Source of the DNA: an uncultured Lachnospiraceae bacterium
GTDB lineage: Bacteria > Bacillota_A > Clostridia > Lachnospirales > Lachnospiraceae
Length of the DNA: 11,094 bases
Direction: 5' to 3'
NCBI GenBank assembly: GCA_946630765.1
Contig: CAMOZF010000031.1
Coordinates: 1 to 11,094 of the forward strand
The notes under the pieces are model-generated. The model did not search any database. It had not been told where the DNA came from and was given only the letters and a program-made list of their open reading frames with translations. Positions 1 to 7,036 of this stretch are shown one piece after another. Position 1 is the stretch's first letter; the number at the start of each line of letters is the position of its first letter. A program made the translations under genes and the position numbers.

Positions 1-661
1 GGGAGGAAATTCCTTCTTCCGAAAGCACTGCGGAGAGCGCATAGCCGTCCCCGCCGTTATTTCCCGAGCCGCAGAGGATCACGGTGCCGTCTCTGAAGCC
101 GTCGTAAGCCTTGTAGATGCCGCGCGCCGCCCTTCCCATGAGTGCAGTGCCGCTCGTGCCGCTTTCGATCGTCTGAAGATCGCGGCGGCGCATTTCCTCG
201 ACGCTGACAAGCGCCGTCTTCCCGGTTTCCAGGAGAAGCCGGCGGATGCCTTCGTCGGTATAGGACAGAAGCTTCCCGTAGCGGTAGGCAAGATCCGCGC
301 GGATCATCGCATAAGTGCCGTTTTCAACGGCATCCGCCTTCTCCTTTTTCAGGTCCAGGTATTGACGGAGGCACTCGTCGTCCTGATAGAAGATGACCTG
401 GAATTTCCCCAGATTCATGGCTTCGGGGAAGAGATCCGTGATGATCGGATCATCCTCGACATAGTAAGAAACACCGTATTTTTCACATAGATCCGTAAAG
501 TCCGGAAGGAAGCGGTCGCGTTCTTCCTTCGAGCCGCAGGGGTGGGATAGCGCAATTTTCTTCACGCCCGCGCGGACCATTTCGCAGAATACGTCGGCCG
601 CCCCGAGGTGATAGTAATAGCTTTTCAGCGCTTCGTCTGAATGTTCATTCGTCTGATTCAT
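1..661 (-). CDS. YjeF_N (NAD(P)H-hydrate epimerase) domain protein with an extra N-terminal region, partial
   Basis: The reading frame opens at ATG 661-659 and runs off the left edge, giving 220 codons without a stop. AGGAG at 675-671 lies 9 nt before the ATG. Residues about 157-220 match the start of the YjeF_N fold: MRRRDLQTIESGTSGTALMG (157-176), then ILCGSGNNGGDGYALS (195-210), the nucleotide-binding GxGNNGGDG signature. The known family repairs damaged nicotinamide nucleotides by interconverting R- and S-NAD(P)HX, often with a fused C-terminal dehydratase that would lie outside this window. Oddly, the YjeF_N module is preceded by about 150 residues (HPCGSKEERDRF near 40-51, YYVEDDPIITDLFP near 66-79) that I do not recognise; standard epimerases start close to the MRxxD motif. 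The gene is divergent from the GH5 gene. The domain call is firm; the role of the N-terminal region is unknown. Confidence 0.82.
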   Translation of the reverse strand, partial: MNQTNEHSDEALKSYYYHLGAADVFCEMVRAGVKKIALSHPCGSKEERDRFLPDFTDLCEKYGVSYYVEDDPIITDLFPEAMNLGKFQVIFYQDDECLRQYLDLKKEKADAVENGTYAMIRADLAYRYGKLLSYTDEGIRRLLLETGKTALVSVEEMRRRDLQTIESGTSGTALMGRAARGIYKAYDGFRDGTVILCGSGNNGGDGYALSAVLSEEGISS

Positions 662-717
662 AAATTCGTTCTCCTGTATCTGAAAAGATGGTCGGAATCT
701 TATGATAGTCCATCTAT

Positions 718-746
718 AGCATAATCCAGAGAGGAAAATTACGCAA
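718..746 (-). promoter_or_regulatory. Possible promoter of the YjeF_N gene in the divergent intergenic region
   Basis: Read on the minus strand, TTGCGT (746-741) and TATGCT (723-718) are separated by 17 bp. The matches to TTGACA and TATAAT are only partial, 3/6 and 4/6. The 662-776 gap must serve two divergent genes. AT-rich hexamers on the plus strand (TATGAT 701-706, CATAAT 720-725) could serve the GH5 gene, but no convincing -35 partner is visible. This is inference from hexamer matching. Confidence 0.3.
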
Positions 747-776
747 GAGCAGTTTCAAGGAAAGGAAGGGAAGATC

Positions 777-1796
777 ATGAAGAAAATGTACGGCTTCAAT
801 TTTCAGTGGATGTATATTTACGAGCCCGGCAGAAAGCCCGAAAAGGCCGATTTAAAGGCTCTTGACTTTATGGCCGGGGAAGGATTCAACTTTATCAGAA
901 TTCCTGCGGATTACCGCTTTTTCATGCGTGAGACGGACGGGTTTTCCATGGATGAGGAAGTGATGGAGATCATCGACGGCTATATTGAGGAAGCGAATAA
1001 GCGTGATATTCACGTCTCCTTCAATTTCCACCGCGCGCCGGGCTACTGCATCAATTCTCCGGAGCTTGAAAAGAAGAACCTCTGGAAGGACGAGGAGGCG
1101 CTTCAGCGCTTTTCCGGCGCCTGGGCGTATTTCGCAAAGCGCTACAAAGGCATTTCCTCGGAGAAGCTCAGCTTCGACCTTCTGAATGAGCCCTGCTCGA
1201 TTCCGCCGACCCACCCGGGAAGCCGCGAGGATCACGAGCGGGTGATGCGGACGACGATTGCGGCCATCCGCGCAGAAGACCCCGGGCGCAGGATCGTGAT
1301 TGACGGCTGGGACGGCGGCAGGACGGCGATGCCGGAGTTTCTGGATCTTCGGGACGAGAACCTGATTGAGAGCGGCAGAGGCTATGAGCCGCACCGCGTG
1401 ACGCACTGGCACGCCGGCTGGCTTCGGGGCGGTTCGGACTGGCCGATGACCGAATACCCCGGCCACGAGATCCCGGGCGATCCCTCGACCCCGCTTCACA
1501 ACATCGATACGCTCCGGGAATATTACGCGCCGTGGATTGCGCTGGAAAAGGCCGGCATGCAGGTCCATATCGGCGAATTCGGCGCCTACGACAAGCTTCC
1601 GAACGACATTGTCCTCCGCTGGTACAGCGATCTTCTGTCGCTGTACAGAGAATACGGCTGGGGCTATGCGATGTGGAACTTTGAAGGACCCTTCGGGATT
1701 GTCAATACCGGAAGACCGGGGACGCGCTATGAAGAATACAAGGGCTACAGCATCGACAAAGAGCTCTACGACATGATTACAATTCCGTTAAAATAA
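777..1796 (+). CDS. Glycoside hydrolase family 5 (cellulase-fold) enzyme, cytoplasmic
   Basis: A 339-residue protein, close to a bare GH5 TIM-barrel. Landmarks in family order: FNFIRIPADY (38-47, Arg41), the barrel His in NFHRAPGY (83-90, His85), acid/base Glu138 in LSFDLLNEP (131-139), an aromatic/His segment YEPHRVTHW (203-211), nucleophile Glu267 in VHIGEFGAYDK (263-273), and the subsite Trp300 in AMWNFEGPFG (298-307). GH5 enzymes retain anomeric configuration and cleave beta-linked glucans, mannans, xylans or glycosides; which of these applies cannot be read here. There is no signal peptide, transmembrane segment or binding module, so it probably acts inside the cell on imported oligosaccharides or glycosides. 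The ATG at 777 follows AAGGAAGGG (762-770) by 6 nt. The next gene begins 87 bp downstream with its own possible promoter. GH5 membership is secure, the substrate is not. Confidence 0.9.
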   Translation: MKKMYGFNFQWMYIYEPGRKPEKADLKALDFMAGEGFNFIRIPADYRFFMRETDGFSMDEEVMEIIDGYIEEANKRDIHVSFNFHRAPGYCINSPELEKKNLWKDEEALQRFSGAWAYFAKRYKGISSEKLSFDLLNEPCSIPPTHPGSREDHERVMRTTIAAIRAEDPGRRIVIDGWDGGRTAMPEFLDLRDENLIESGRGYEPHRVTHWHAGWLRGGSDWPMTEYPGHEIPGDPSTPLHNIDTLREYYAPWIALEKAGMQVHIGEFGAYDKLPNDIVLRWYSDLLSLYREYGWGYAMWNFEGPFGIVNTGRPGTRYEEYKGYSIDKELYDMITIPLK

Positions 1797-1806
1797 AAAA
1801 TTTTTT
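1795..1806. other. A6T6 tract at the end of the GH5 gene
   Basis: Six A residues followed by six T residues begin inside the GH5 stop codon (TAA 1794-1796). The T run could help transcription end, but there is no GC-rich stem before it, so I do not call an intrinsic terminator. The GH5 transcript may read into the protease gene. Confidence 0.3.
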
Positions 1807-1814
1807 CTGCCTGC

Positions 1815-1845
1815 TGGACATTTGTTGGACAGGGTGTTTTATAGT
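1815..1845 (+). promoter_or_regulatory. Candidate promoter of the protease/DUF4317 unit, with a direct repeat
   Basis: TGGACA occurs at 1815-1820 and again at 1826-1831, an 11-bp period or about one helical turn. A TATAGT hexamer lies at 1840-1845. The first TGGACA as -35 gives a 19-bp spacer, which is long; the second is too close. The repeat could instead be a tandem activator site upstream of a weak -10. Translation starts at 1884 after GGGAGG (1870-1875). This is inference from sequence only. Confidence 0.35.
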
Positions 1846-1883
1846 ATCAGCAGAAAGTCAGATTATTCAGGGAGGTTCATCCT

Positions 1884-4580
1884 ATGCCAGGACCGAAAAA
1901 ACAAGCGGAACCGTTTCCTTTTGCCTATCGGAAAGTCCGTGACCCGAAAACCGGAGATTATTCTTATGAGCGGCTGGTTTCGCCGCAGATTCCGGATTAT
2001 ATTCTTTCGACTGGAAATCCTGCAGTTCTGCAGGCTTTCTATCAGCAGCATGCCGCCACGCTGACCGCGGCAGACCGCAAATACCTGAACGCGCGTATTC
2101 ATACTGCCAATAAGATTGAGAAGCTGAGGGCTTCGAATATCCGTAAGATTGCGCAGAACAGGGTGCCTGAGAAACCGCAGATTACGACGAAGAAGGGCTT
2201 TACCGGCATCGATGTGAAGTATGACGGGCCGCAGACCTCCAGCAACGGCTGCTGGTCGTCCGGCATGAGTCTTCTTCTGAAAACCCGCGGCGTCGATCTC
2301 TCGCCGGAGGAAATCCGCGCCTGGCGGCCGAATTTTGAGCCGGGACAGGAGCAGAACATGAGTGCGGAATCCCGCCGCGGCATGGATTATGACGGACTCG
2401 GAAAGGTTTACGAAAACGCGGACCTTATCCAGGAAGTGCTGCCGAATACCGCTGTGAGCTCGGCGACGATCAACCCGCTTCCGGAGAATTTCCAGCTGAC
2501 CAACGCGCCGGCAAGACCCAACATTCCGAATATGGATTTCATGACGGAAGACGAAATCAAGGCGCTTCCGGAGATGCAGGAATACAACCGCATTGCCGGA
2601 AGGCAGATTGAAAATGCGCGGAAGGTCTACAAGCAGGAGATGAAAAAGCAGCTCGGAACGCTGATCCGCAACGCGCTTGAGAAGGACAAGTCTCCGATTG
2701 TTATGAATGTCGGCGGAAACCATTTCGTGACGATCACCGGCATCAGCAAGCATGGAAACCGGCTTCGCATCGAGGATTCCTTCAGGTCTCTGGACAAGAC
2801 CACACAGATCAAAACGCTGGATGATCTGATTGAACAGCACCTGATTTCCCGGCCGGCCAAAACGGCTCCCGGGATCACGCTGACATGGCTCAAGGATCTT
2901 CCTGTTCCGTCCGTCGAGGAACGTCAGGTTCCGGCAGACGAGAATGAACAACCGGAACTGATTAAGATCCATGAGAATCCCATGCGGCAGAACCCTGCCC
3001 CGCAGCCCCTGAACCCTGCAAATGCGGCGCCTGCAGCAAATGCACCGCAGAATGCGCAGGATGAGGCGTATAAAGGCGCATGCTCCATCAACCCCAGGGA
3101 CGGTTCCGTGACACTTTCCGAGCCCGGGGGCACCCTGATCGGCAAGCGCGAAGATACGGCGCCCAACATTGGGCAGCTGCGGGGACAGGAGATATCGGAG
3201 CCCATTCTCATCAATCAGGCGCCGATGTCGGAAAAACTGAATGGCGGCCGCATTTATGCAAATACGGGGGATGATGCGCTCTACGGCCAGAACAAGCTGT
3301 GGTTTGGTAGCGTGCAGACCTATTATCCGAAAAAGGTCTATTTCAAGGGCGACCCCGAGCTGATGAAAAATTACATAGACGCGGATATGAAGGCGCGCTC
3401 CGAGATGGAGAAGAAGCTGAGCGACCGCGTTCGTCAGGACATGCGGAAAGCAAAGCCCCAGAATCACACCTTCGGAAGCTTCATCTACGATATGCAGGAT
3501 GAGCTTTACAAGCAGAGTGGGGACACCGTTTATCACATTGCGAGAATTTATGCCGCAAATATCGTCCTGAATCAGAAGGAAAATGTGCAGGGGGACCGCC
3601 TTCTGCAGCCGATCGGAGAAGAGGAGCTGACGGCGATTGATGAGCTCGCGACCAAGATGACTCCTTCCATCCGGGGAATGCTTGAGGAGAAAACCGGTAA
3701 AATTGACCTTCCGCTTCTTGCGGTCAAGGAGGATCCGACAGAGCTGATACTGAAGATCGACGATTTTGCCGAAAAGTGCAAAAATGCCGCGAACCAGGAC
3801 CTTGTGCAGAGAAAGTCCGCGATCGATGACGCTTATGCCGCGATGGACGCCACAGGAACCGGCCGCAATTATATCGGCATCAGAAGAACCCGCAACAATG
3901 ACGAATATTCAGAAATGATGGACGATCTGCGGAAATATAAGGACGCACTCGGACGGGGAGAAGATCCGGACGGCCCGACCTGCTACAACCTCACGCAGAA
4001 ATGCCTGAAGTATATTGACAATAAGAAACAGGTCCGGCGCACGACAGACGGACAGATCCGCTTCGACAATACGATGCGCGTCTTAAAGCAGATCATGCCG
4101 GCCGATAAATTCCGGGTACTCTGCAACCAGATCAACCGGGCAAGAGATGTCGCGAAGGAACCGAAGAATGAGAACTTTGTGACGCCGGAAACCTACGCGC
4201 CGATGACGCTGAATAAATACGTGCAGGAGCAGATGAAGGGCGTCGACGGCCTCGGCAGGTCGGATGTCAAGAAACGCTTCTCAAATATCATTGCGGCACG
4301 TGAGATCGCAAGAACCCGCCGGGCAGATGATCCGTCAAAGGCCATTGTCGTAAATTCCTCACAGAAGCGTCAGGAAGAGGCGGCCATCAAGGCCCGTGCA
4401 GCGCAGATTCGCTCGGAGGTCGGCTTCCAGAATTTTGTCCGCTCCTTCTGTACCGAACCGTATAAGAATTTGAAAATCCAGACCTATCAGAACAGCGACG
4501 GCGCCCAGCTGGAGAATGCATATGGATATTATAAGCAGGGTTATCAGGAGCCGCAGGACGTCGGGCCGCATCTCTGGTAA
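1884..4580 (+). CDS. Large papain-like cysteine protease domain protein with an uncharacterised C-terminal region
   Basis: An 898-residue protein starting at ATG 1884; GGGAGG (1870-1875) lies 8 nt upstream. Residues about 105-335 look like a papain-like (C39/BtrH-type) domain. Gln117 sits six residues before Cys123-Trp124 (GPQTSSNGCWSSGMSLLL, 115-132), the papain oxyanion-Gln/Cys spacing. His280 follows in GGNHFVTITGI (277-287) and Asp298 in RIEDSF (295-300), giving a plausible Cys-His-Asp triad. Residues 340-395 form a Pro/Ala/Asn-rich linker. Residues about 395-898 are charged and apparently mostly helical; I do not recognise them. The best candidate motifs there are PTCYNLTQKCLKYIDNKK (698-715) and GQIRFDNTMRVLKQIMP (723-739). 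There is no signal peptide or transmembrane segment. If exported, it would need a leaderless route. It could be a self-processing or host-directed protease, but function is unknown. It is likely co-transcribed with the DUF4317 gene 40 bp downstream. Confidence 0.8.
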   Translation: MPGPKKQAEPFPFAYRKVRDPKTGDYSYERLVSPQIPDYILSTGNPAVLQAFYQQHAATLTAADRKYLNARIHTANKIEKLRASNIRKIAQNRVPEKPQITTKKGFTGIDVKYDGPQTSSNGCWSSGMSLLLKTRGVDLSPEEIRAWRPNFEPGQEQNMSAESRRGMDYDGLGKVYENADLIQEVLPNTAVSSATINPLPENFQLTNAPARPNIPNMDFMTEDEIKALPEMQEYNRIAGRQIENARKVYKQEMKKQLGTLIRNALEKDKSPIVMNVGGNHFVTITGISKHGNRLRIEDSFRSLDKTTQIKTLDDLIEQHLISRPAKTAPGITLTWLKDLPVPSVEERQVPADENEQPELIKIHENPMRQNPAPQPLNPANAAPAANAPQNAQDEAYKGACSINPRDGSVTLSEPGGTLIGKREDTAPNIGQLRGQEISEPILINQAPMSEKLNGGRIYANTGDDALYGQNKLWFGSVQTYYPKKVYFKGDPELMKNYIDADMKARSEMEKKLSDRVRQDMRKAKPQNHTFGSFIYDMQDELYKQSGDTVYHIARIYAANIVLNQKENVQGDRLLQPIGEEELTAIDELATKMTPSIRGMLEEKTGKIDLPLLAVKEDPTELILKIDDFAEKCKNAANQDLVQRKSAIDDAYAAMDATGTGRNYIGIRRTRNNDEYSEMMDDLRKYKDALGRGEDPDGPTCYNLTQKCLKYIDNKKQVRRTTDGQIRFDNTMRVLKQIMPADKFRVLCNQINRARDVAKEPKNENFVTPETYAPMTLNKYVQEQMKGVDGLGRSDVKKRFSNIIAAREIARTRRADDPSKAIVVNSSQKRQEEAAIKARAAQIRSEVGFQNFVRSFCTEPYKNLKIQTYQNSDGAQLENAYGYYKQGYQEPQDVGPHLW

Positions 4581-4620
4581 AATTATATTTGCTTTTATTG
4601 AACCTGAAAGGAAGTCACAG

Positions 4621-5241
4621 ATGCTGATTAATCGCAGTGATATGCTCGAGCTGACCCGCCGGATGAACGATTCCCGGGCCAATCTGGTCCGCGTGGCCGG
4701 CGCCTATATGGACGAGGAAGGCTATGTGGACGGGACCTTCAATACCTTTTTCCAGAACCTTCACGGGGAGGAAAAGAAGCGGACCCTGGAGATCGCGAAG
4801 GCCATTCCATTTTCGAGGACGAATGAGGAGCTGAAGGCCTTTCGGACGCCCGAGATTCAGCCGGGCTCCGTCTGGCAGCTTCTGAACGCACTGAAGGAAT
4901 GTGAACTCAAAAACGACGCGATGCTGCTGAATCTATATGAGTATATCGGGGAGAATTATCCTGCCGATTCCGCCTACGTGATCTACATGTATTACGGCAT
5001 CTATGATATTATCACAAAGGCGAAGGACAATACCTTCCTCGACGAATCCACGGAAATCTACCGCTACCTGATCCTGGCGATGTGTCCGCTTGGAAAGGAT
5101 CAGAATCCCGGGAAGCCCTTCGCGGGATTTCTGTATCCGGCGATGACCGACCGGAGCTCAGACCCGAATCATGTGAACGTCTACTGTGAGGACGGAAATG
5201 CACGGGCCTTTGAGGCGATGAAGGGAATCCTGAAGCTGTAA
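4621..5241 (+). CDS. DUF4317 family protein, short form
   Basis: A 206-residue protein. I chose ATG 4621 because GAAAGGAAG (4606-4614) lies 6 nt before it. An upstream in-frame ATG at 4516 would overlap the protease gene by 65 bp and has no clear site. The N-terminus (RSDMLELTRRMNDSRANLVR, 5-24, then GAYMDEEGYVDGTFNTFF) and the later segments LKNDAMLLNLYEYIGENYP and FAGFLYPAMTDRSSDP match my memory of DUF4317 proteins, which share a [NR]xxD[IM]LELRRR start and a GF[LM][FY]PAFxDRSTD motif. No function is established for the family. From memory, members are usually about twice this length, so this looks like a stand-alone N-terminal half. The reading frame ends cleanly just before a terminator. 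Co-transcription with the protease gene suggests a shared role, perhaps partner, substrate or immunity, but that is speculation. Confidence 0.75.
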   Translation: MLINRSDMLELTRRMNDSRANLVRVAGAYMDEEGYVDGTFNTFFQNLHGEEKKRTLEIAKAIPFSRTNEELKAFRTPEIQPGSVWQLLNALKECELKNDAMLLNLYEYIGENYPADSAYVIYMYYGIYDIITKAKDNTFLDESTEIYRYLILAMCPLGKDQNPGKPFAGFLYPAMTDRSSDPNHVNVYCEDGNARAFEAMKGILKL

Positions 5242-5259
5242 AAAGAATAGGATATGACA

Positions 5260-5293
5260 AAAAAGGCTGCCGCATCACTGCGTCAGTCTTTTT
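5260..5293. terminator. Bidirectional intrinsic terminator between convergent DUF4317 and pepD-like genes
   Basis: The left arm 5260-5274 (AAAAAGGCTGCCGCA) pairs with the right arm 5279-5293 (TGCGTCAGTCTTTTT) around a TCAC loop. The 15-bp stem has one G-T wobble and one C-T mismatch. The plus strand ends in T5 and the minus strand in T6, so either transcript can be terminated. The TGA stop of the pepD-like gene (5277-5275) lies in the loop, and its last codons form one arm of the hairpin. Confidence 0.85.
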
Positions 5294-6735
5294 AACAGCG
5301 CTTTCAGAAAAGCGTAGACCCGGTTGAAGGAGTCGAGATTCATCCACTCGTCGATCGTGTGGCACTGCCCGCCGAGCGGCGCAAACATCACGATGTCCAG
5401 ATCCGGCATTTTCGGAAGGAAATCGCAGGCCTCGAGTCCGCCGGGACAGACGGTTTCGATGACCTCCTTCTGATAGGTTTCCTCCATCAGCGCCTTTGTG
5501 ATCCGGCGCATTTCCGAATCTTCCCGGTATTCCCAGGAGGCGTAGCGAAGCTCGATCCGAAGCTCCATGCCGTAGAGATCGGAAAGAAGAGAGACCCTGC
5601 GCCGGATGGATTCCTTACAGACCTGGTTTCTGGCCTGGTCGCTCATGACAAGAGAGAAGCGGCCTTCCGAGAGATCGATCAGTCCGACATTATTGGTCGC
5701 AAGAAGCTTTCGATCCTTCGGCGCAATTTCGATCGCGCCGCCCGGAAGCAGATAGATGAACTGACAAAGCGCGGAGGAATCACTTTCTGTAAGCGCTGGA
5801 AACACGTCTTTTTCGAGCGATTCCAGCGGACGGATCAGAAGCTCCAGCGCCTGTCTGCCGTCCTGGAGCTCTCTTTTGGCCGCTTCAAATTCCTGATTCA
5901 GAATCCGGGATAGCTTCTCCGGATTCTCACAGAAAAGCGCTGCTTCACAGGAAACAGGAACATAGTTTTCCGCGGCGCCGCCCTTCATGGAAATCAGGCG
6001 GAACGGAAGGCCTTCCTCAGAGAGCTTCGAGAGAAGCCGCGCCATCAGTTTAATCGCATTGGCCTCCTCCGGGTGCACCGGCTGACCTGTTTCATTCGGC
6101 TGGATGCCGCGCAGTTCGAGCCGCAGCATATGCGAAGAAACGGGCAGTCCTGAACTGGTAAAGGCCCGCTCGACAATCATCCTGTCGCTTGTGTAACAGC
6201 CGACGCAGATGCCGTTTTCGGGGTCTCCGAGGACGTCGAGGCCGATCATCCGCCGCGCGCTGAGCTTTGAGCAGTCCAGATCCGCCGCGCCATAACAGCC
6301 ATTTTCCTCCTGCACGGTAAAGACCGCCTCAATCGGCGGATGCGGTGTATCTTCTGTAAGAATCGCGAGAATATAGGCGACGCCGTAGCCGTCATCGGCG
6401 CCGAGCGTCGTATCCCGGGCGTGCAGATTTCCGTCATCGTCCACAAGAAGCTCCAGCGGGTCTTTCGTGAAATCATGGCTGCTTTTCGGACCGCGCACGC
6501 CGACCATATCCAGATGCGCCTGCAGCATAACAGGCGGCGCGTCCTCCATGCCTTCAGATCCGGGCTTTCTCACGATCACATTGCCCATCGCATCCTGATC
6601 GCAGGGCAAGCCCAGCTTTTCTGCGACAGAAACAATATAATCGCTCACGTTTTTTTCGTATTCACTCAGGCGCGCGATCCCGGAAATCTCATAAAAGTAG
6701 GTCTCGGGAAGCGCTTTGGGGATAAAGGGCTTCAT
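5275..6735 (-). CDS. pepD: PepD-like M20 aminoacyl-histidine dipeptidase, divergent active site
   Basis: A 486-residue protein, the usual PepD length. M20 metallopeptidases of this type hydrolyse dipeptides such as Xaa-His with two zinc ions in the cytoplasm. Metal ligands are visible: His74 (QAHLDMVGV, 72-80, with Asp76), Asp114 (TTLGADDGYG), the Glu143-Glu144 pair (VQEENGCYGA), Asp167 (GLDVLGDPENG) and C-terminal His459 (GQCHTIDEW). The lid motif of classical PepD, GGHSG, reads PNETG here (213-217, His to Glu215). The usual RSS near residue 364 reads VMSD, and the HAGLE motif reads PGGLE (431-435). Catalytic metals are therefore kept while substrate contacts differ, so specificity may have changed. 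The start ATG 6735-6733 lies 1 nt after the ferredoxin stop, with AAGGAG 9 nt upstream inside the ferredoxin gene, suggesting coupled translation. The family call is firm; the gene symbol is by family only. Confidence 0.85.
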   Translation of the reverse strand: MKPFIPKALPETYFYEISGIARLSEYEKNVSDYIVSVAEKLGLPCDQDAMGNVIVRKPGSEGMEDAPPVMLQAHLDMVGVRGPKSSHDFTKDPLELLVDDDGNLHARDTTLGADDGYGVAYILAILTEDTPHPPIEAVFTVQEENGCYGAADLDCSKLSARRMIGLDVLGDPENGICVGCYTSDRMIVERAFTSSGLPVSSHMLRLELRGIQPNETGQPVHPEEANAIKLMARLLSKLSEEGLPFRLISMKGGAAENYVPVSCEAALFCENPEKLSRILNQEFEAAKRELQDGRQALELLIRPLESLEKDVFPALTESDSSALCQFIYLLPGGAIEIAPKDRKLLATNNVGLIDLSEGRFSLVMSDQARNQVCKESIRRRVSLLSDLYGMELRIELRYASWEYREDSEMRRITKALMEETYQKEVIETVCPGGLEACDFLPKMPDLDIVMFAPLGGQCHTIDEWMNLDSFNRVYAFLKALLKRLTQ

Positions 6736-6736
6736 G

Positions 6737-7036
6737 TCAGTGTTCTCCTTCCGGTTTGGGTATCACAGGGACAAATCGCGGCTGGTTCATCAGCGGATGA
6801 TGCAGGCTGATCGCGCCGGGGCGTGGGCATTCCATGACGCAGGCGCCGCAGTACCAGCATTCGCCGGGCCAGGCGGCAGCGGGCGTCTTTCCGAAAGTCC
6901 CTGCAGGCACTAAAACGTCGATCTGACAGGCTTCCACACAGCGGTTGCAGGCAATGCACAGGCTGTCGTCAAAACGGATCGGCGAGACGCTTGCGCCCGT
7001 GTAATGCAGGGTATAGGAATTCTTCGGATTATTCAC
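6737..7036 (-). CDS. Two-cluster 4Fe-4S ferredoxin, AprB-like electron-transfer subunit
   Basis: A 99-residue protein with two CxxCxxCxxxC sets: Cys27/30/33/37 (CIACNRCVEAC) and Cys60/63/66/70 (CWYCGACVMEC, followed by PRPGAISL). This predicts two 4Fe-4S clusters. The order and the C-terminal cluster followed by a short tail resemble the AprB subunit of adenylylsulfate reductase and similar small ferredoxins paired with FAD subunits. It should carry electrons to or from the flavoprotein encoded immediately upstream. The start is GTG (7036-7034), chosen because AAGGAGGG lies 7 nt before it. It overlaps the flavoprotein stop by 8 bp, so the two are probably made in matched amounts. No transmembrane segment is present. 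The physiological electron partner is not encoded nearby. Confidence 0.9.
   Translation of the reverse strand: MNNPKNSYTLHYTGASVSPIRFDDSLCIACNRCVEACQIDVLVPAGTFGKTPAAAWPGECWYCGACVMECPRPGAISLHHPLMNQPRFVPVIPKPEGEH

Noticed and set aside
852..1568. 238-residue minus-strand frame opposite the GH5 gene
   Set aside because: It is a mirror of the GH5 codons; the GH5 frame has both catalytic glutamates and a good ribosome binding site.
1863..3536. 557-residue minus-strand open frame antisense to the protease gene
   Set aside because: It contains no recognisable domain, is Arg/Leu/Ile-rich in the way of antisense GC-rich frames, and has no suitable ribosome binding site. The plus frame carries a protease motif set.
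4516..4620. 35-residue N-terminal extension of the DUF4317 protein
   Set aside because: It overlaps the protease gene by 65 bp and the family N-terminus begins just after ATG 4621, which has its own ribosome binding site.
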